Positions 22,560-29,793 of a DNA stretch of 44,591 nt are shown here, piece after piece; the stretch's first letter is position 1, and each line of letters starts with the position of its first letter. Location: NCBI GenBank assembly GCA_023227835.1, contig JALOCI010000021.1, positions 1 through 44,591 of the forward strand. The letters run 5' to 3'. This DNA is from Bacteroidales bacterium. GTDB lineage: Bacteria > Bacteroidota > Bacteroidia > Bacteroidales > UBA932. The translations under genes and the position numbers were made by a program. The notes below the pieces were generated by a model that saw only the letters and a program-made list of their open reading frames with translations, made no database searches and was not told where the DNA came from.

Positions 22560-23638
22560 ATCCTGTCCCGCTGATCGACTTGCAGCGCCGTCTAGCTGAG
22601 GCTGGCCGCATACGTCTCGGTGAGAAAACCGCCAAGGCGATGAAGTATCTGGACACCTGGCGGCTAACTAGCCCGACCAAGGAACTGATCGAACAGGCGG
22701 CTGGTCTGTACGGCGGAACGGTGAAGCCGTGGACTGCGCCGACAGGCCAACAGTGGGAGGTCGTCACCACCTCAGCCGAGCTTCCCGTCCTCGTCATGCC
22801 CGCCTATTCGCTCAATCGTCAGTACGAACAGTGGGAAGGGCCGAGCAAGTGTTCGCGCCGCTGCGATGGCGTGACCGAGTGGAAGTCCGAGCAGCCTTGT
22901 CTATGCAACGCGCAGGGTAACGACGTGTGCGATTTGCACACCCGTCTAACAGTTGTGCTGCCGGAACTGTCAACGATGCTCGGCTGGCGCTTGGAGTCGA
23001 AGGGGGTCAACGCCGCCTCTGAGCTAGATACCTCGCTTGAATTGATCCGTGGCATATCGAGGGGTGCTCCGTTCGTACCCGCCCGCCTGCGAATCGTTGA
23101 GCGAAAGGGGCAGAAGAACGGCAAGGCGACTCGGTATGTAGTGCCTGTAATCGATCCGGCTATTTCATTCGCTGAACTCGCAGCCGACTCAGCACTTGCT
23201 CTGCCTGCCTACACACCGGCCATACAGAGGCCCGGTCTAGGGGTTGGCGCGGCTCTGGACGTGACGGCCGGGCAGATCGGACGGCCTGCCCTAAACGCTA
23301 GGTCGGCTCAACCGATCGGGCCAGAGGGTGACGTGATAGATGCCGAGCCGATTCCCGTGCCGGATTCCGCACCATCCGATAAACCGGAGGTAATCGATGT
23401 CGCCGCAGAGAAGGAAGCCGAACTCTTCAAAATGGTGGACAAACTCGGCGCTGGTGAAGATACCCGGAAGGCGTGTGAGAAGAACCGCAAGAAGTGGGCC
23501 GACGATCGATCGAGCTATCTGGATTGGCTAGACCGCTGCATCGAGGCCGCGAAGAAGAATCTGGCCGAGACACAGCCGCCCGAGCAGTCCGCCTTCCCGA
23601 TTCCTGAGTCTGCGAAGGGGGAGACAAGCAGTGTGTGA
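22556..23638 (+). CDS. phiC31 gp3-like protein (recombination directionality factor family)
   Basis: GTG 22556 overlaps the nuclease stop. The 360-residue protein starts MNPVPLIDLQRRLAEAGRIR and has the family's fingerprints: RLTSPTKELIEQAAGLYGGT, VKPWTAPTGQQWEVVTTSAE, YSLNRQYEQWEGPSKCSRRC with CLC and C-x-x-HTR (zinc-like cysteines), MLGWRLESKGVNAASEL and RYVVPVIDPAISF. In phiC31, gp3 directs the serine integrase to excise. Here the integrase is a tyrosine recombinase, so this homologue probably has another, DNA-metabolic function. The C-terminal ~130 residues are a linker and acidic helix. Confidence 0.75.
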   Translation: MNPVPLIDLQRRLAEAGRIRLGEKTAKAMKYLDTWRLTSPTKELIEQAAGLYGGTVKPWTAPTGQQWEVVTTSAELPVLVMPAYSLNRQYEQWEGPSKCSRRCDGVTEWKSEQPCLCNAQGNDVCDLHTRLTVVLPELSTMLGWRLESKGVNAASELDTSLELIRGISRGAPFVPARLRIVERKGQKNGKATRYVVPVIDPAISFAELAADSALALPAYTPAIQRPGLGVGAALDVTAGQIGRPALNARSAQPIGPEGDVIDAEPIPVPDSAPSDKPEVIDVAAEKEAELFKMVDKLGAGEDTRKACEKNRKKWADDRSSYLDWLDRCIEAAKKNLAETQPPEQSAFPIPESAKGETSSV

Positions 23639-24236
23639 ACACTGCCGCGATTGCTCTGAAGAGTACGCCGACTTCGGGGTGTATTTGCTACCCGATGAAC
23701 TCTGGGCGCAACTTGCGCCTGAATGGGCGCCTGGCGGTCTTCTCTGCCCGCGCTGTTTGGAAAGACGGGCAGAGGAACAAGGGCATACCCTCTACTGGAC
23801 TGCCGCTCTTGACGATTTCCCCTTCAACAATCTTGGCCCGCAGGTGTCAGTAGATCCAGGGCTGCGGGTCAAGCTCCAAGGATGGGTACTCAAGCGGTTA
23901 AGAGAGCGGCTTGCTAAGCCGCCAGCGGGGCGAACTCCCCGGCGTGGGTTCGAATCCCACCCCATCCGTTGTGTGCTGCTGCCATGCAGGCACAAGAGCG
24001 ACCCAAACCAATCGGATAAGCGCGGAGTAGTACCCGCCAAAGAAAAGCGAAGCCGGTTGGCGCGTCCAGGCAGCCTCGTGGGGCGGCTGCGTCGTGAAAA
24101 GCCCCACACATGTTCCTACGTCTCCTGCCCTGCCTGGCGCGACCACTACGGTCAGATGAGTGAAGAACAGTGGAATAGCGTCCCCCGCACCTCCGAGCAA
24201 ATTGAGGCGCGAAATGCGCCGAGGGATTGGGAATGA
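23631..24236 (+). CDS. Cys-rich hypothetical ORF that runs through a tRNA gene
   Basis: GTG overlaps the upstream stop. The first ~85 residues look like a real small protein with CEHCRDCSEEY and LLCPRCLERRAEEQ (zinc-binding). From residue ~84 to ~112 the frame translates tRNA-Ser (GRTPRRGFESHPIR is the T-arm). The last ~90 residues contain another Cys cluster (HTCSYVSCPAW). Either one protein really contains the tRNA sequence, or two genes in the same frame flank an inserted tRNA, the second starting near GTG 23972. The stop overlaps ATG 24233. Confidence 0.45.
   Translation: MCEHCRDCSEEYADFGVYLLPDELWAQLAPEWAPGGLLCPRCLERRAEEQGHTLYWTAALDDFPFNNLGPQVSVDPGLRVKLQGWVLKRLRERLAKPPAGRTPRRGFESHPIRCVLLPCRHKSDPNQSDKRGVVPAKEKRSRLARPGSLVGRLRREKPHTCSYVSCPAWRDHYGQMSEEQWNSVPRTSEQIEARNAPRDWE
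23880..23968 (+). tRNA. tRNA-Ser (GCU)
   Basis: Acceptor GGATGGG/CCCATCC pairs perfectly, the discriminator is G, the D arm is CTC...GAG, the anticodon stem is GCGGC/GCCGC with loop TTGCTAA (anticodon GCU, codons AGC/AGU), the long variable arm is GGGG...CCCC, and the T arm is GTGGG-TTCGAAT-CCCAC. This is a complete class II serine tRNA. The CCA end is not encoded. It lies inside an open reading frame on the same strand. Confidence 0.95.
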
Positions 24237-24313
24237 CCGACTGCACCCCGTACCCCAGACCTCCCTCGTCGCGCAAGAAGCGAACCAAAGAGATGACCGA
24301 CGAGGAGGAGTAA
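24233..24313 (+). pseudogene. Truncated copy of the start of the HNH-like gene at 25333
   Basis: A 26-codon ORF coupled at both ends (ATGA; TAATG). It encodes PYPRPPSSRKKRT followed by (K)EMTDEEE and stops, while the gene at 25333 begins with the same PYPRPPSSRKKRT, (R)EMSDEEQ, and continues to 131 residues. The DNA copies (about 24248-24305 and 25345-25402) are roughly 85% identical. It is the severed N-terminus of a paralogue, now perhaps retained only for coupling. Confidence 0.75.
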
Positions 24314-24624
24314 TGACCGAGAACACCGGAGCGTTTCGCAAGGTTTATATATTGGTTATGCGCTTACGCGGTCTACATGTGATGGCGAAAGATTGCTGGT
24401 GTCATTCTAGAGTGGACATAATCGCGAGCGATAAGAAATCTGAGACGCCGATAATTGGAGATCTTACCGCCGACTATTCCCATTGCGAACGATGCGGGGC
24501 GACTATCCAAAATTTCGATGGCGGCAAGATAATCGTCGCCTCAGCGGCTCTAGAACGCCGAATACGCGAAATCGTTAGGGAAACATTGCGTGATTTACTC
24601 AATAGAAGAGCGAGGGGCGAATGA
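24313..24624 (+). CDS. Hypothetical protein with Cys motif, 103 aa
   Basis: ATG 24313 shares its A with the upstream TAA. AKDCWCHSRVDII and YSHCERCGATIQNF give two Cys pairs, a probable zinc site. The C-terminus is a long basic helix (ERRIREIVRETLRDLLNRRA). The DNA is AT-richer (AGA, ATA, TTT codons) than most of the window, hinting at recent arrival with the next gene. Confidence 0.6.
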   Translation: MTENTGAFRKVYILVMRLRGLHVMAKDCWCHSRVDIIASDKKSETPIIGDLTADYSHCERCGATIQNFDGGKIIVASAALERRIREIVRETLRDLLNRRARGE

Positions 24625-24625
24625 G

Positions 24626-25336
24626 ATGACGACTATCCGTGAGGCCAAGATATTCGTGAGCGAGAACGGCGGTCTACTGCCCGGTGAATCTCTTGCAGAA
24701 GCGGTGGCAAGGCTAAAAGACAACGAGCGGGCGAGAATAGGCGACCTGACCGCCGACGCTAGAGATTGGGGAGCGTACGAGGACGAGGGGTTTAATCTCG
24801 CGCCCGGCGTTACTGACGACGATTTGCCCGGCCCCCGGCTACTGGCCAACACACTCGTACTCACAGTCGCGCTACCAGGTTTCAACGCCGAGGATTTGGT
24901 CGGCGTGTCTGAAATGGAGTACGACGGCGACAGCCTCACAATGCTCAGCGAGAATGCCGGCGTCTGTTCGTCGCGCGTCAATCTGTCCCTCCTTTATGGC
25001 GATAAGGACGGAACAGAGGTCATGCGAATTAAGGGCACCTTGCTCTCGTGCGGCGTCGTTGAGCGCCGGGCCGAACACGAGTTGAGCGATGATCCGCGTC
25101 TCGATGAATTTGAGGTAGAGGACGCACAGCGAACGACATTGCCCAGTGAAATCTACCTCGTTTACCACTCCGATTACGAGAACTCAGAAATTGAGGCGCT
25201 TTTCTCCACCCCCACGAGAGCGAGGGAGTATGTTGCGGCTTATGAGCCAGAGAGAGAGCGGAAGCATCTAGAAATCCAGAAATGGCAACTAGACGGCGGC
25301 GCTGACCGTGACTTCGTTGAGGTGTTTGGAGATTGA
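24626..25336 (+). CDS. Acidic hypothetical protein, 236 aa
   Basis: ATG 24626 was preferred to the in-frame GTG 24590 because GAGGGGCGA precedes it. The protein is acidic: a helical N-terminus (FVSENGGLLPGESLAEAVAR), a middle beta-rich region (LANTLVLTVALPGFNAEDLV), and a C-terminal part SEIYLVYHSDYENSEIEALF with STPTRAREYVAAY, which looks like the small phage domain of the form I-Y-x-V-x-x-S-D-Y-E. No catalytic motif. The next gene begins TTG in overlap with its TGA. AT-richer like its neighbour. Confidence 0.6.
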   Translation: MTTIREAKIFVSENGGLLPGESLAEAVARLKDNERARIGDLTADARDWGAYEDEGFNLAPGVTDDDLPGPRLLANTLVLTVALPGFNAEDLVGVSEMEYDGDSLTMLSENAGVCSSRVNLSLLYGDKDGTEVMRIKGTLLSCGVVERRAEHELSDDPRLDEFEVEDAQRTTLPSEIYLVYHSDYENSEIEALFSTPTRAREYVAAYEPERERKHLEIQKWQLDGGADRDFVEVFGD

Positions 25337-25728
25337 GCGGCGAGCCGTACCCACGCCCTCCATCCTCGCGCAAGAAGCGAACCAGAGAGATGAGCGACGA
25401 GGAACAGCGGGCGATGATCCTCTGGAAGACGCTGGACGTGCCGGTGGGCTGCGTGGCGCATCACTGCATCCTTGAGCAGACCCTTCGGAAACGCGGACAC
25501 TCGGGCAAGCTGTGGGACTTCCGAAATCGTCTGGTACTGACCCGCGAGCAGCATGAGCGGTATCACGCTGGGTTTGCTCCCCTGTGGCGCGATCAGTTGC
25601 CGAAGTCTGTGTGGGAGTTCGCCCGAGAACTTGACCGGAATCTCGACGCTTGCGGAGATCTGGACGGCTACTTCACCGACTGGCTCTATCGCAGGTATCC
25701 GATCAGGCAGAGGGGTGAGGCGGCGTGA
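25333..25728 (+). CDS. HNH-like protein, 131 aa
   Basis: TTG 25333 overlaps the upstream TGA and gives the N-terminus shared with the truncated copy at 24233; ATG 25390 is an alternative. GCVAHHCILEQTLRKRG and LWDFRNRLVLTREQHERYHA fit a degenerate HNH fold (His-His, central Asn, final His). Trp and Leu-rich C-terminal helices follow (LPKSVWEFARELDRNLD). It may be a nicking nuclease or a DNA-binding relic. Coupled to the next GTG. Confidence 0.55.
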   Translation: MSGEPYPRPPSSRKKRTREMSDEEQRAMILWKTLDVPVGCVAHHCILEQTLRKRGHSGKLWDFRNRLVLTREQHERYHAGFAPLWRDQLPKSVWEFARELDRNLDACGDLDGYFTDWLYRRYPIRQRGEAA

Positions 25729-26003
25729 GCCAGCAAGCTAGATGGGTTGACGGCATTGGCCCGCCGCTGAGGCAGATCAAGGAAGACTTAGAGGCTTCTC
25801 CTACAGGGTACTGCTGGGTTAAGGACGGGTTGGCTCTTATCGCAGAGATCGAGAGGCTAGACGTTAGAGAGGAAGCCCTTCGCCATGCCGTCCGCCGGAT
25901 GCTGCGAGCGGAGGAGCGGCTTGCGGACTCCTACGAACTGCACGCTTTCTGGTCGAGAGCGCTCGATGCATACCGCGCCGAAGTAGAAAGGCTGATCGCA
26001 TGA
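25725..26003 (+). CDS. Helical hypothetical protein, 92 aa
   Basis: GTG overlaps the upstream TGA, and its stop overlaps the integrase ATG. It is mostly alpha-helical and charged (RQIKEDLEASPTGYCWVKDG, LIAEIERLDVREEALRHAVR, RMLRAEERLADSYELHAFW). Being just upstream of the integrase it could be a recombination accessory, but no wing or HTH is evident. Confidence 0.55.
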   Translation: MSQQARWVDGIGPPLRQIKEDLEASPTGYCWVKDGLALIAEIERLDVREEALRHAVRRMLRAEERLADSYELHAFWSRALDAYRAEVERLIA

Positions 26004-26935
26004 CCTCAGCCCTTGCAGAGCGGCGACGTTTCAGCGACGATGGCGGCACGCGATCGACGCGCCATCACTCGGCGCGGGCCTGGGGCGAGGTGGCTACGTG
26101 GCTTGCGTTCCTATCGCTCGAAGGTAAAGCCACCCGCACACTCGATGACTACGAGAGGACGATCGCTGCCCTGCTGCTGGCGTTCCCCGATCACGAACTA
26201 GCCGACTTCACGGACGCCGAGTTGACGCGCTTCCTGATGACCTTCCCGCAGCCGAGCCGCCGTATCCGTCGAGCTCACCTGGCGAGTCTCTTCAAGTGGG
26301 CGTTCCTGCAAGGCCGCATCGACGGGAACCCGATGGATCGGATACCGAACCCGAAGCGGAACGCTCAGCGGGTCATAACGGTATTCGAGGACGCGGAGAT
26401 CGAACTACTCACCAGCCTGCCCTCCCCGGACGGCGCACTCTTTCTGATTCTGCTCGACGCCGGACTCCGCAAGGGCGAGGCTCGCAGGCTCCGCGTCCGT
26501 CATGTCAATCTCGAGCGCCGAACACTCACCATCTACCAGAGTAAGGGCGGCAAAGATCGAGTAGTCCCGATGACCGAGCGGCTGACTAACGCGCTGGCCG
26601 ACGTGATGCTCTTTGAAGGACTCAACCGAGATGACTTCTTCTGGTACTGCCGTCCTGGTGGTGGAGACAAGAAGCACGACCGCGAACTAGTAGAGAGCGC
26701 GTGGCATCGCTGGTACGTGCGCTCACTCGAATCCGCAGGCATCCCCTACCGGAATCCGCATACAACCAGACACACTTGCGCGACCCGATGGCAGCGCTGG
26801 GGACTGAATCTTGAGGAGATCCAACGGCTGCTCGGCCATGCCTCGATCCAGACGACTTCCGACTTGTACCTGCACCTGGACGTTGAAGACATCGCGCTTC
26901 ATATGGCGACGATCATGGAAGCGCACGGGGGCTGA
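26000..26935 (+). CDS. int: Tyrosine integrase
   Basis: The 311-residue protein is a XerC/D-like tyrosine recombinase. Residues ~22-110 form a SAM-like core-binding domain (WGEVATWLAFLSLEGKATRT). The catalytic domain carries Arg157 (LLDAGLRKGEARRL), Lys182/185 (QSKGGKDRVVPM), His254-x-x-Arg257 (HTTRHTCATRW), His280 (LLGHASIQTT) and Tyr290 (SDLYLHLD). All catalytic residues are present. It would integrate the phage by strand exchange at attP/attB, probably in a tRNA gene; a tRNA-Cys lies 115 bases downstream. Confidence 0.92.
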   Translation: MTSALAERRRFSDDGGTRSTRHHSARAWGEVATWLAFLSLEGKATRTLDDYERTIAALLLAFPDHELADFTDAELTRFLMTFPQPSRRIRRAHLASLFKWAFLQGRIDGNPMDRIPNPKRNAQRVITVFEDAEIELLTSLPSPDGALFLILLDAGLRKGEARRLRVRHVNLERRTLTIYQSKGGKDRVVPMTERLTNALADVMLFEGLNRDDFFWYCRPGGGDKKHDRELVESAWHRWYVRSLESAGIPYRNPHTTRHTCATRWQRWGLNLEEIQRLLGHASIQTTSDLYLHLDVEDIALHMATIMEAHGG

Positions 26936-26938
26936 GGG

Positions 26939-27049
26939 ATGGGCTGGCGCGAGATCGTCACCTGGATTTGTCTCGCTTACATCATCGGCTTTCCAGTTCT
27001 CCTACTGCTGTTCTCCTTTCTCTGTGATCTGGGGGACTGGGAATGGTAA
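26939..27049 (+). CDS. Small membrane protein next to integrase, 36 aa
   Basis: ATG 26939 follows the integrase stop by three bases with GAGGGATG context. One membrane helix (ICLAYIIGFPVLLLLFSFLC) is followed by an acidic/Trp tail (DLGDWEW). It ends at TAA exactly against the 3' end of the opposite-strand tRNA-Cys. Family unknown. Confidence 0.55.
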   Translation: MGWREIVTWICLAYIIGFPVLLLLFSFLCDLGDWEW

Positions 27050-27119
27050 GGCGCGTACCCGAGTCGAACGGGTGTACCGGGCTTTGCAGGCCCGCGCATA
27101 GCCACTCTGCCAACGCGCC
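27049..27119 (-). tRNA. tRNA-Cys (GCA)
   Basis: On the minus strand the acceptor GGCGCGT pairs perfectly with ACGCGCC, the anticodon stem CGGGC/GCCCG encloses CTGCAAA (anticodon GCA), the T arm is ACCCG-TTCGACT-CGGGT, and the discriminator is U, the universal tRNA-Cys identity base. The D arm (GCA...TGC) is short but acceptable. CCA is not encoded. It runs against the flanking early genes and lies beside the integrase. Confidence 0.93.
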
Positions 27120-27137
27120 ACGGGGGGGAGTTTACCG

Positions 27138-27521
27138 ATGATCTGTGCCCGACCCCGGTGTACGGAGAGGGAGAATCGCATCGGCGGTTACTGCTCGACC
27201 TACTGCCAGGACATTCATCGGCTAGAGATCGAGCTTGAGTGGCGAAACGATGCATTGATCGACGCCCAGCACACGGCGCAGTTCCTTCACGACTGCCTCA
27301 CCAAGCCGCAGTTCAGCTACGAGTACCCCGAGCAGACGTTGGAGGCCATCGAAGAGTGGGCCAGACTTGCTCCCCGCCCGCCGTACTGCATACACAGCTT
27401 CTCCAGTAAGCACGAACCGGGCTGTGAATCCTGCGACTGGCACGCCGGGTATCTCAGACGTAAAGCCGCTATGCACGAGTCGTACGCCCTCGTAAATCCG
27501 CCCACCCCGGACTCGAAATGA
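27138..27521 (+). CDS. Cys-rich hypothetical protein, 127 aa
   Basis: The protein opens MICARPRCTERENRIGGYCS with TYCQDIH (a zinc knuckle-like CxxxxC...CxxxC), continues with helices (LEIELEWRNDALIDAQHTAQ), and has CIHSFSSKHEPGCESCDWHA near the C-terminus, a second CxxC/His site. ATG of the next tiny gene overlaps its stop. Function unknown. Confidence 0.6.
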   Translation: MICARPRCTERENRIGGYCSTYCQDIHRLEIELEWRNDALIDAQHTAQFLHDCLTKPQFSYEYPEQTLEAIEEWARLAPRPPYCIHSFSSKHEPGCESCDWHAGYLRRKAAMHESYALVNPPTPDSK

Positions 27522-27622
27522 AAAGTGCCTGCTACTGCCAAGATCGGCGGAAATTGGGCACTCGAACTGCTGTCCGGGTGCTCAGCGCTGATCCACTTTT
27601 CGAAGGACTGGACTGCGGATGA
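27518..27622 (+). CDS. Tiny basic protein, 34 aa
   Basis: ATG and stop overlap both neighbours by ATGA. The peptide (MKSACYCQDRRKLGTRTAVR, then VLSADPLFEGLDCG) has three Cys. Double coupling is the only support. Confidence 0.4.
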   Translation: MKSACYCQDRRKLGTRTAVRVLSADPLFEGLDCG

Positions 27623-27951
27623 GCGCTCGCCGCCTTCGATTGTCCTGGTGGTGCCTGTGGGTTCGCGTTTGGCATCCTCACCACCAACACACGGCGCGCT
27701 TGCGCTCACTCTACTGGGTGTTCATCCGAGGATATGAGTGTGAGCTTTGCGGGCGCTGCGGGCGACCGGTGCGAATCGTTTATCACGCGCCCGATGCGCT
27801 ATGGGAAAGCTGTTCCGGCTACCCAGACGCGGCCCGCTCACCGGACGGCGAATGCGGAGTTGGGGTTCTGTGCCCACCGTGCTTTGACGACCTAGCGGGG
27901 CTTCCTCTTTGGTGGACGTGCTCGCGTTCCGAGGATGTGTTGTACGGATGA
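27619..27951 (+). CDS. Zinc-ribbon-like protein, 110 aa
   Basis: A basic, Trp/Leu-rich N-terminus (RLRLSWWCLWVRVWHPHHQH) is followed by CELCGRCGRPVRIVYHAPDA with GVGVLCPPCFDDL, a CxxC...CxxC ribbon. The layout resembles small transcription or host-takeover zinc ribbons of phages. ATG overlaps the previous stop. Confidence 0.6.
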   Translation: MSARRLRLSWWCLWVRVWHPHHQHTARLRSLYWVFIRGYECELCGRCGRPVRIVYHAPDALWESCSGYPDAARSPDGECGVGVLCPPCFDDLAGLPLWWTCSRSEDVLYG

Positions 27952-27979
27952 CCCCCCGCCCGTTACGGAGTCTGGGCTG

Positions 27980-28123
27980 ATGGACATTCTGCTCGGAATC
28001 GTGCTGGGCATAGGCGTCTACTTGCTTATCGCGCTCCCGCTCATCTTCTGCTGGGACGGGGTGGTTTACACGTCAGAAACTCACGAAACGATTACGGAAT
28101 ATCCCGAGGGGAGTCTGGACTGA
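27980..28123 (+). CDS. Small membrane protein, 47 aa
   Basis: ATG 27980 shares its A with the TGA of a 10-codon ORF (27948-27980) that itself starts in ATGA overlap with the previous gene, so that mini-ORF may be a coupling leader. One membrane helix (ILLGIVLGIGVYLLIALPLI) is followed by a polar C-terminus (VVYTSETHETITEYPEGSL). Family unknown. Confidence 0.55.
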   Translation: MDILLGIVLGIGVYLLIALPLIFCWDGVVYTSETHETITEYPEGSLD

Positions 28124-28299
28124 TGGGCGAGCAGACTAAGCATTGGGAGTTTCGCTTGGCAACCGGCGAGCCTATAGCTACGTTCGACGGCCCACTAGAG
28201 AGAGCGGTTGAAGCAATCTCTACTACCTCGCAAGTGCTTGGAGTCGGACTTGAGCTTGCAGAATCCTCCGCGACCTCCACACCAGAGGAGAAGGAATGA
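28123..28299 (+). CDS. Small hypothetical protein, 58 aa
   Basis: ATG shares its A with the previous stop (TGATG) and its TGA overlaps the next ATG. The sequence reads like a compact alpha/beta domain (KHWEFRLATGEPIATFDGPL, ERAVEAISTTSQVLGVGLEL) with an acidic tail carrying the next ribosome site (GAGGAGAAGG). Function unknown. Confidence 0.55.
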   Translation: MGEQTKHWEFRLATGEPIATFDGPLERAVEAISTTSQVLGVGLELAESSATSTPEEKE

Positions 28300-28568
28300 G
28301 CGAGCTAACCGACCACATCGACCAAGCGATCGTCGGCCTAGAAGTTGCACACGATACCGAGGGTGCGCGGTTTGCTTTGACCGAAACGAGTAAGGCTAGG
28401 GTATTAGCAACTCTGACTGAGCAGCGTTTAGAAGCTGCCGAAAAGGCACTCGCCAAGTCTCATTCCCATCGCATAACTCATAGCGGTATTCATAGCGCTC
28501 CGGCGATATGCCCCGCCTGTAAGTATTTTGCCAAGTACCAGCCCAACAAGAAGGAGGCTGACCAATGA
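28296..28568 (+). CDS. Hypothetical protein with CPACKYFAK tail, 90 aa
   Basis: Helical and acidic N-terminal part (LTDHIDQAIVGLEVAHDTEG, ALTETSKARVLATLTEQRLE), then HRITHSGIHSAPAICPACKY-FAKYQPNKK. The C-terminal CxxCKY-x-AK motif recurs in the next gene, so the two are distant paralogues or share a C-terminal module. Coupled by ATGA. Confidence 0.6.
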   Translation: MSELTDHIDQAIVGLEVAHDTEGARFALTETSKARVLATLTEQRLEAAEKALAKSHSHRITHSGIHSAPAICPACKYFAKYQPNKKEADQ

Positions 28569-28837
28569 GCGACGTACTGAGCGACTTTGACGTTCGGAAA
28601 AAGCTTTGGGATTGCCGAACCCGCGGAAGCTTCTTCGGTCGTCTGAAAGCTGCTAACAGGGTTTTGCTGTCTCACCGCGCTCTCGCCTCTCAACTCAAAG
28701 CCGCCGACAGGGCTGTGCGCGAGGCGGTGTGTACGCGATTCATGGTAACGCCGTGCCGAAAGCGGCCCGAAATTGAGCCGCGGACATATTGCGCGTGCTG
28801 TAAGTACCTCGCCAAATTCAAGGCCGACTCATGCTGA
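28565..28837 (+). CDS. Hypothetical protein with CACCKYLAK tail, 90 aa
   Basis: Same length as the previous product and the same C-terminal CxxCKY(F/L)AK motif, with a basic helical N-terminus (FDVRKKLWDCRTRGSFFGRL, LKAANRVLLSHRALASQLKA). Likely a tandem relative. Possibly a small zinc-binding nucleic-acid factor; no family was recognised. Confidence 0.6.
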   Translation: MSDVLSDFDVRKKLWDCRTRGSFFGRLKAANRVLLSHRALASQLKAADRAVREAVCTRFMVTPCRKRPEIEPRTYCACCKYLAKFKADSC

Positions 28838-29217
28838 CGCCGAAAGAACTGGATCGCGCTTTCGCAGAAATCAACGCTGGCGTGTGCGAAGCAGACACCT
28901 GGAAAGCCGCCCACCGCTGGATTCTGGCAGAGGATGATATCCGTGCCCACATCGCCGCCCTCGAAGCCCAAAATCAGGTAGCGGAGACGGCTGCAATCGA
29001 AGGCGTAATCGATCTCCTGAACGATGCGCAGCTTCCCTTCGACACTAAACGTCCGGGCGGAATCACCGTCGAAGGTAACGGATATGGGTTCTGGTTCGTT
29101 GCTGATACTCGTGAGCGTATCGGGGCTCCATTAACTGCCCGCGAGATTGCAGAGTTGATACATGCCCGCCAAGCCCTCGCCCAGATCGACCAGCAGAAAG
29201 AGGTAGGGGATGAGTGA
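28831..29217 (+). CDS. Hypothetical protein, 128 aa
   Basis: Starts ATG inside the end of the previous gene. Predominantly helical with a central beta hairpin (LNDAQLPFDTKRPGGITVEG, NGYGFWFVADTRERIGAPLT) and a C-terminal helix (AREIAELIHARQALAQIDQQ). No motif of known activity. Coupled to the next gene by an 8-base overlap. Confidence 0.6.
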   Translation: MLTPKELDRAFAEINAGVCEADTWKAAHRWILAEDDIRAHIAALEAQNQVAETAAIEGVIDLLNDAQLPFDTKRPGGITVEGNGYGFWFVADTRERIGAPLTAREIAELIHARQALAQIDQQKEVGDE

Positions 29218-29386
29218 TCGACCGTATCAATGGCGCTGTGTGGCCGGTCTTTTGAAGCCGTCCCCGTCCTCGTATGAGATGAGGGGTGAACGCGACGAGG
29301 CGGCGCGAAGGCACATTTTGTTGTGGGGCTGCACTCGCGTCCAAATCCGCGACCCCGGTAGCGACTGGAAGCCGTACAAGCCGTGA
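29210..29386 (+). CDS. Small basic hypothetical protein, 58 aa
   Basis: ATG 29210 overlaps the previous gene and its TGA overlaps the next GTG. Arg/Trp-rich (RPYQWRCVAGLLKPSPSSYE, RGERDEAARRHILLWGCTRV). No recognised domain. Confidence 0.5.
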   Translation: MSDRPYQWRCVAGLLKPSPSSYEMRGERDEAARRHILLWGCTRVQIRDPGSDWKPYKP

Positions 29387-29793
29387 CCACCCTCCTAAAC
29401 GATCGAGCGCGGTTGAAGCTGGCGGTCAGCGAGAAGAGGCACGAGTACGTTGACCCGCGCTACGAGGAATGGGAACTTTCCGACTGGGAACGATCGCGGC
29501 GGCGGAATGACGAGCTTGCGCGGCAGTACGTCGAGAACGGGACAGACCCAGATGTGCTGGCCGATCTGGTGGGGTTAGCTCGGTCTGACGTGCGGAGGAT
29601 GCTGCGCCGCCGAGGATTGTTGCCCAGCAACCCCCGACTACTGCGGTTTTATCCCCAATCCGATTGTCACGCCGGCACGCTCAAGGTACCCGCTGCGATC
29701 GGTTGTCATCTCAACCGCGATGCGCGCTTCACCTGCGAGCTCGTGGAGGACGGCATCCTGTATCGGCGGGCTGATAAAGGGCGGGCGGCGTGA
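29383..29793 (+). CDS. HTH-containing hypothetical protein, 136 aa
   Basis: GTG overlaps the upstream stop. After a charged N-terminus, residues ~55-80 (NGTDPDVLADLVGLARSDVR) form a helix-turn-helix of the kind that includes 'D-x-L-A-x-L-V-G-L-x-R-S-D-V'. The C-terminal part (HAGTLKVPAAIGCHLNRDAR) is unassigned. Probably a DNA-binding protein near the methylase. Confidence 0.55.
   Translation: MTTLLNDRARLKLAVSEKRHEYVDPRYEEWELSDWERSRRRNDELARQYVENGTDPDVLADLVGLARSDVRRMLRRRGLLPSNPRLLRFYPQSDCHAGTLKVPAAIGCHLNRDARFTCELVEDGILYRRADKGRAA

Noticed and set aside
27525..27737. 70-aa GTG ORF overlapping the 27518 and 27619 genes
   Set aside because: The competing frames are coupled by ATGA to neighbours and one has a Cys ribbon; this one has no support.
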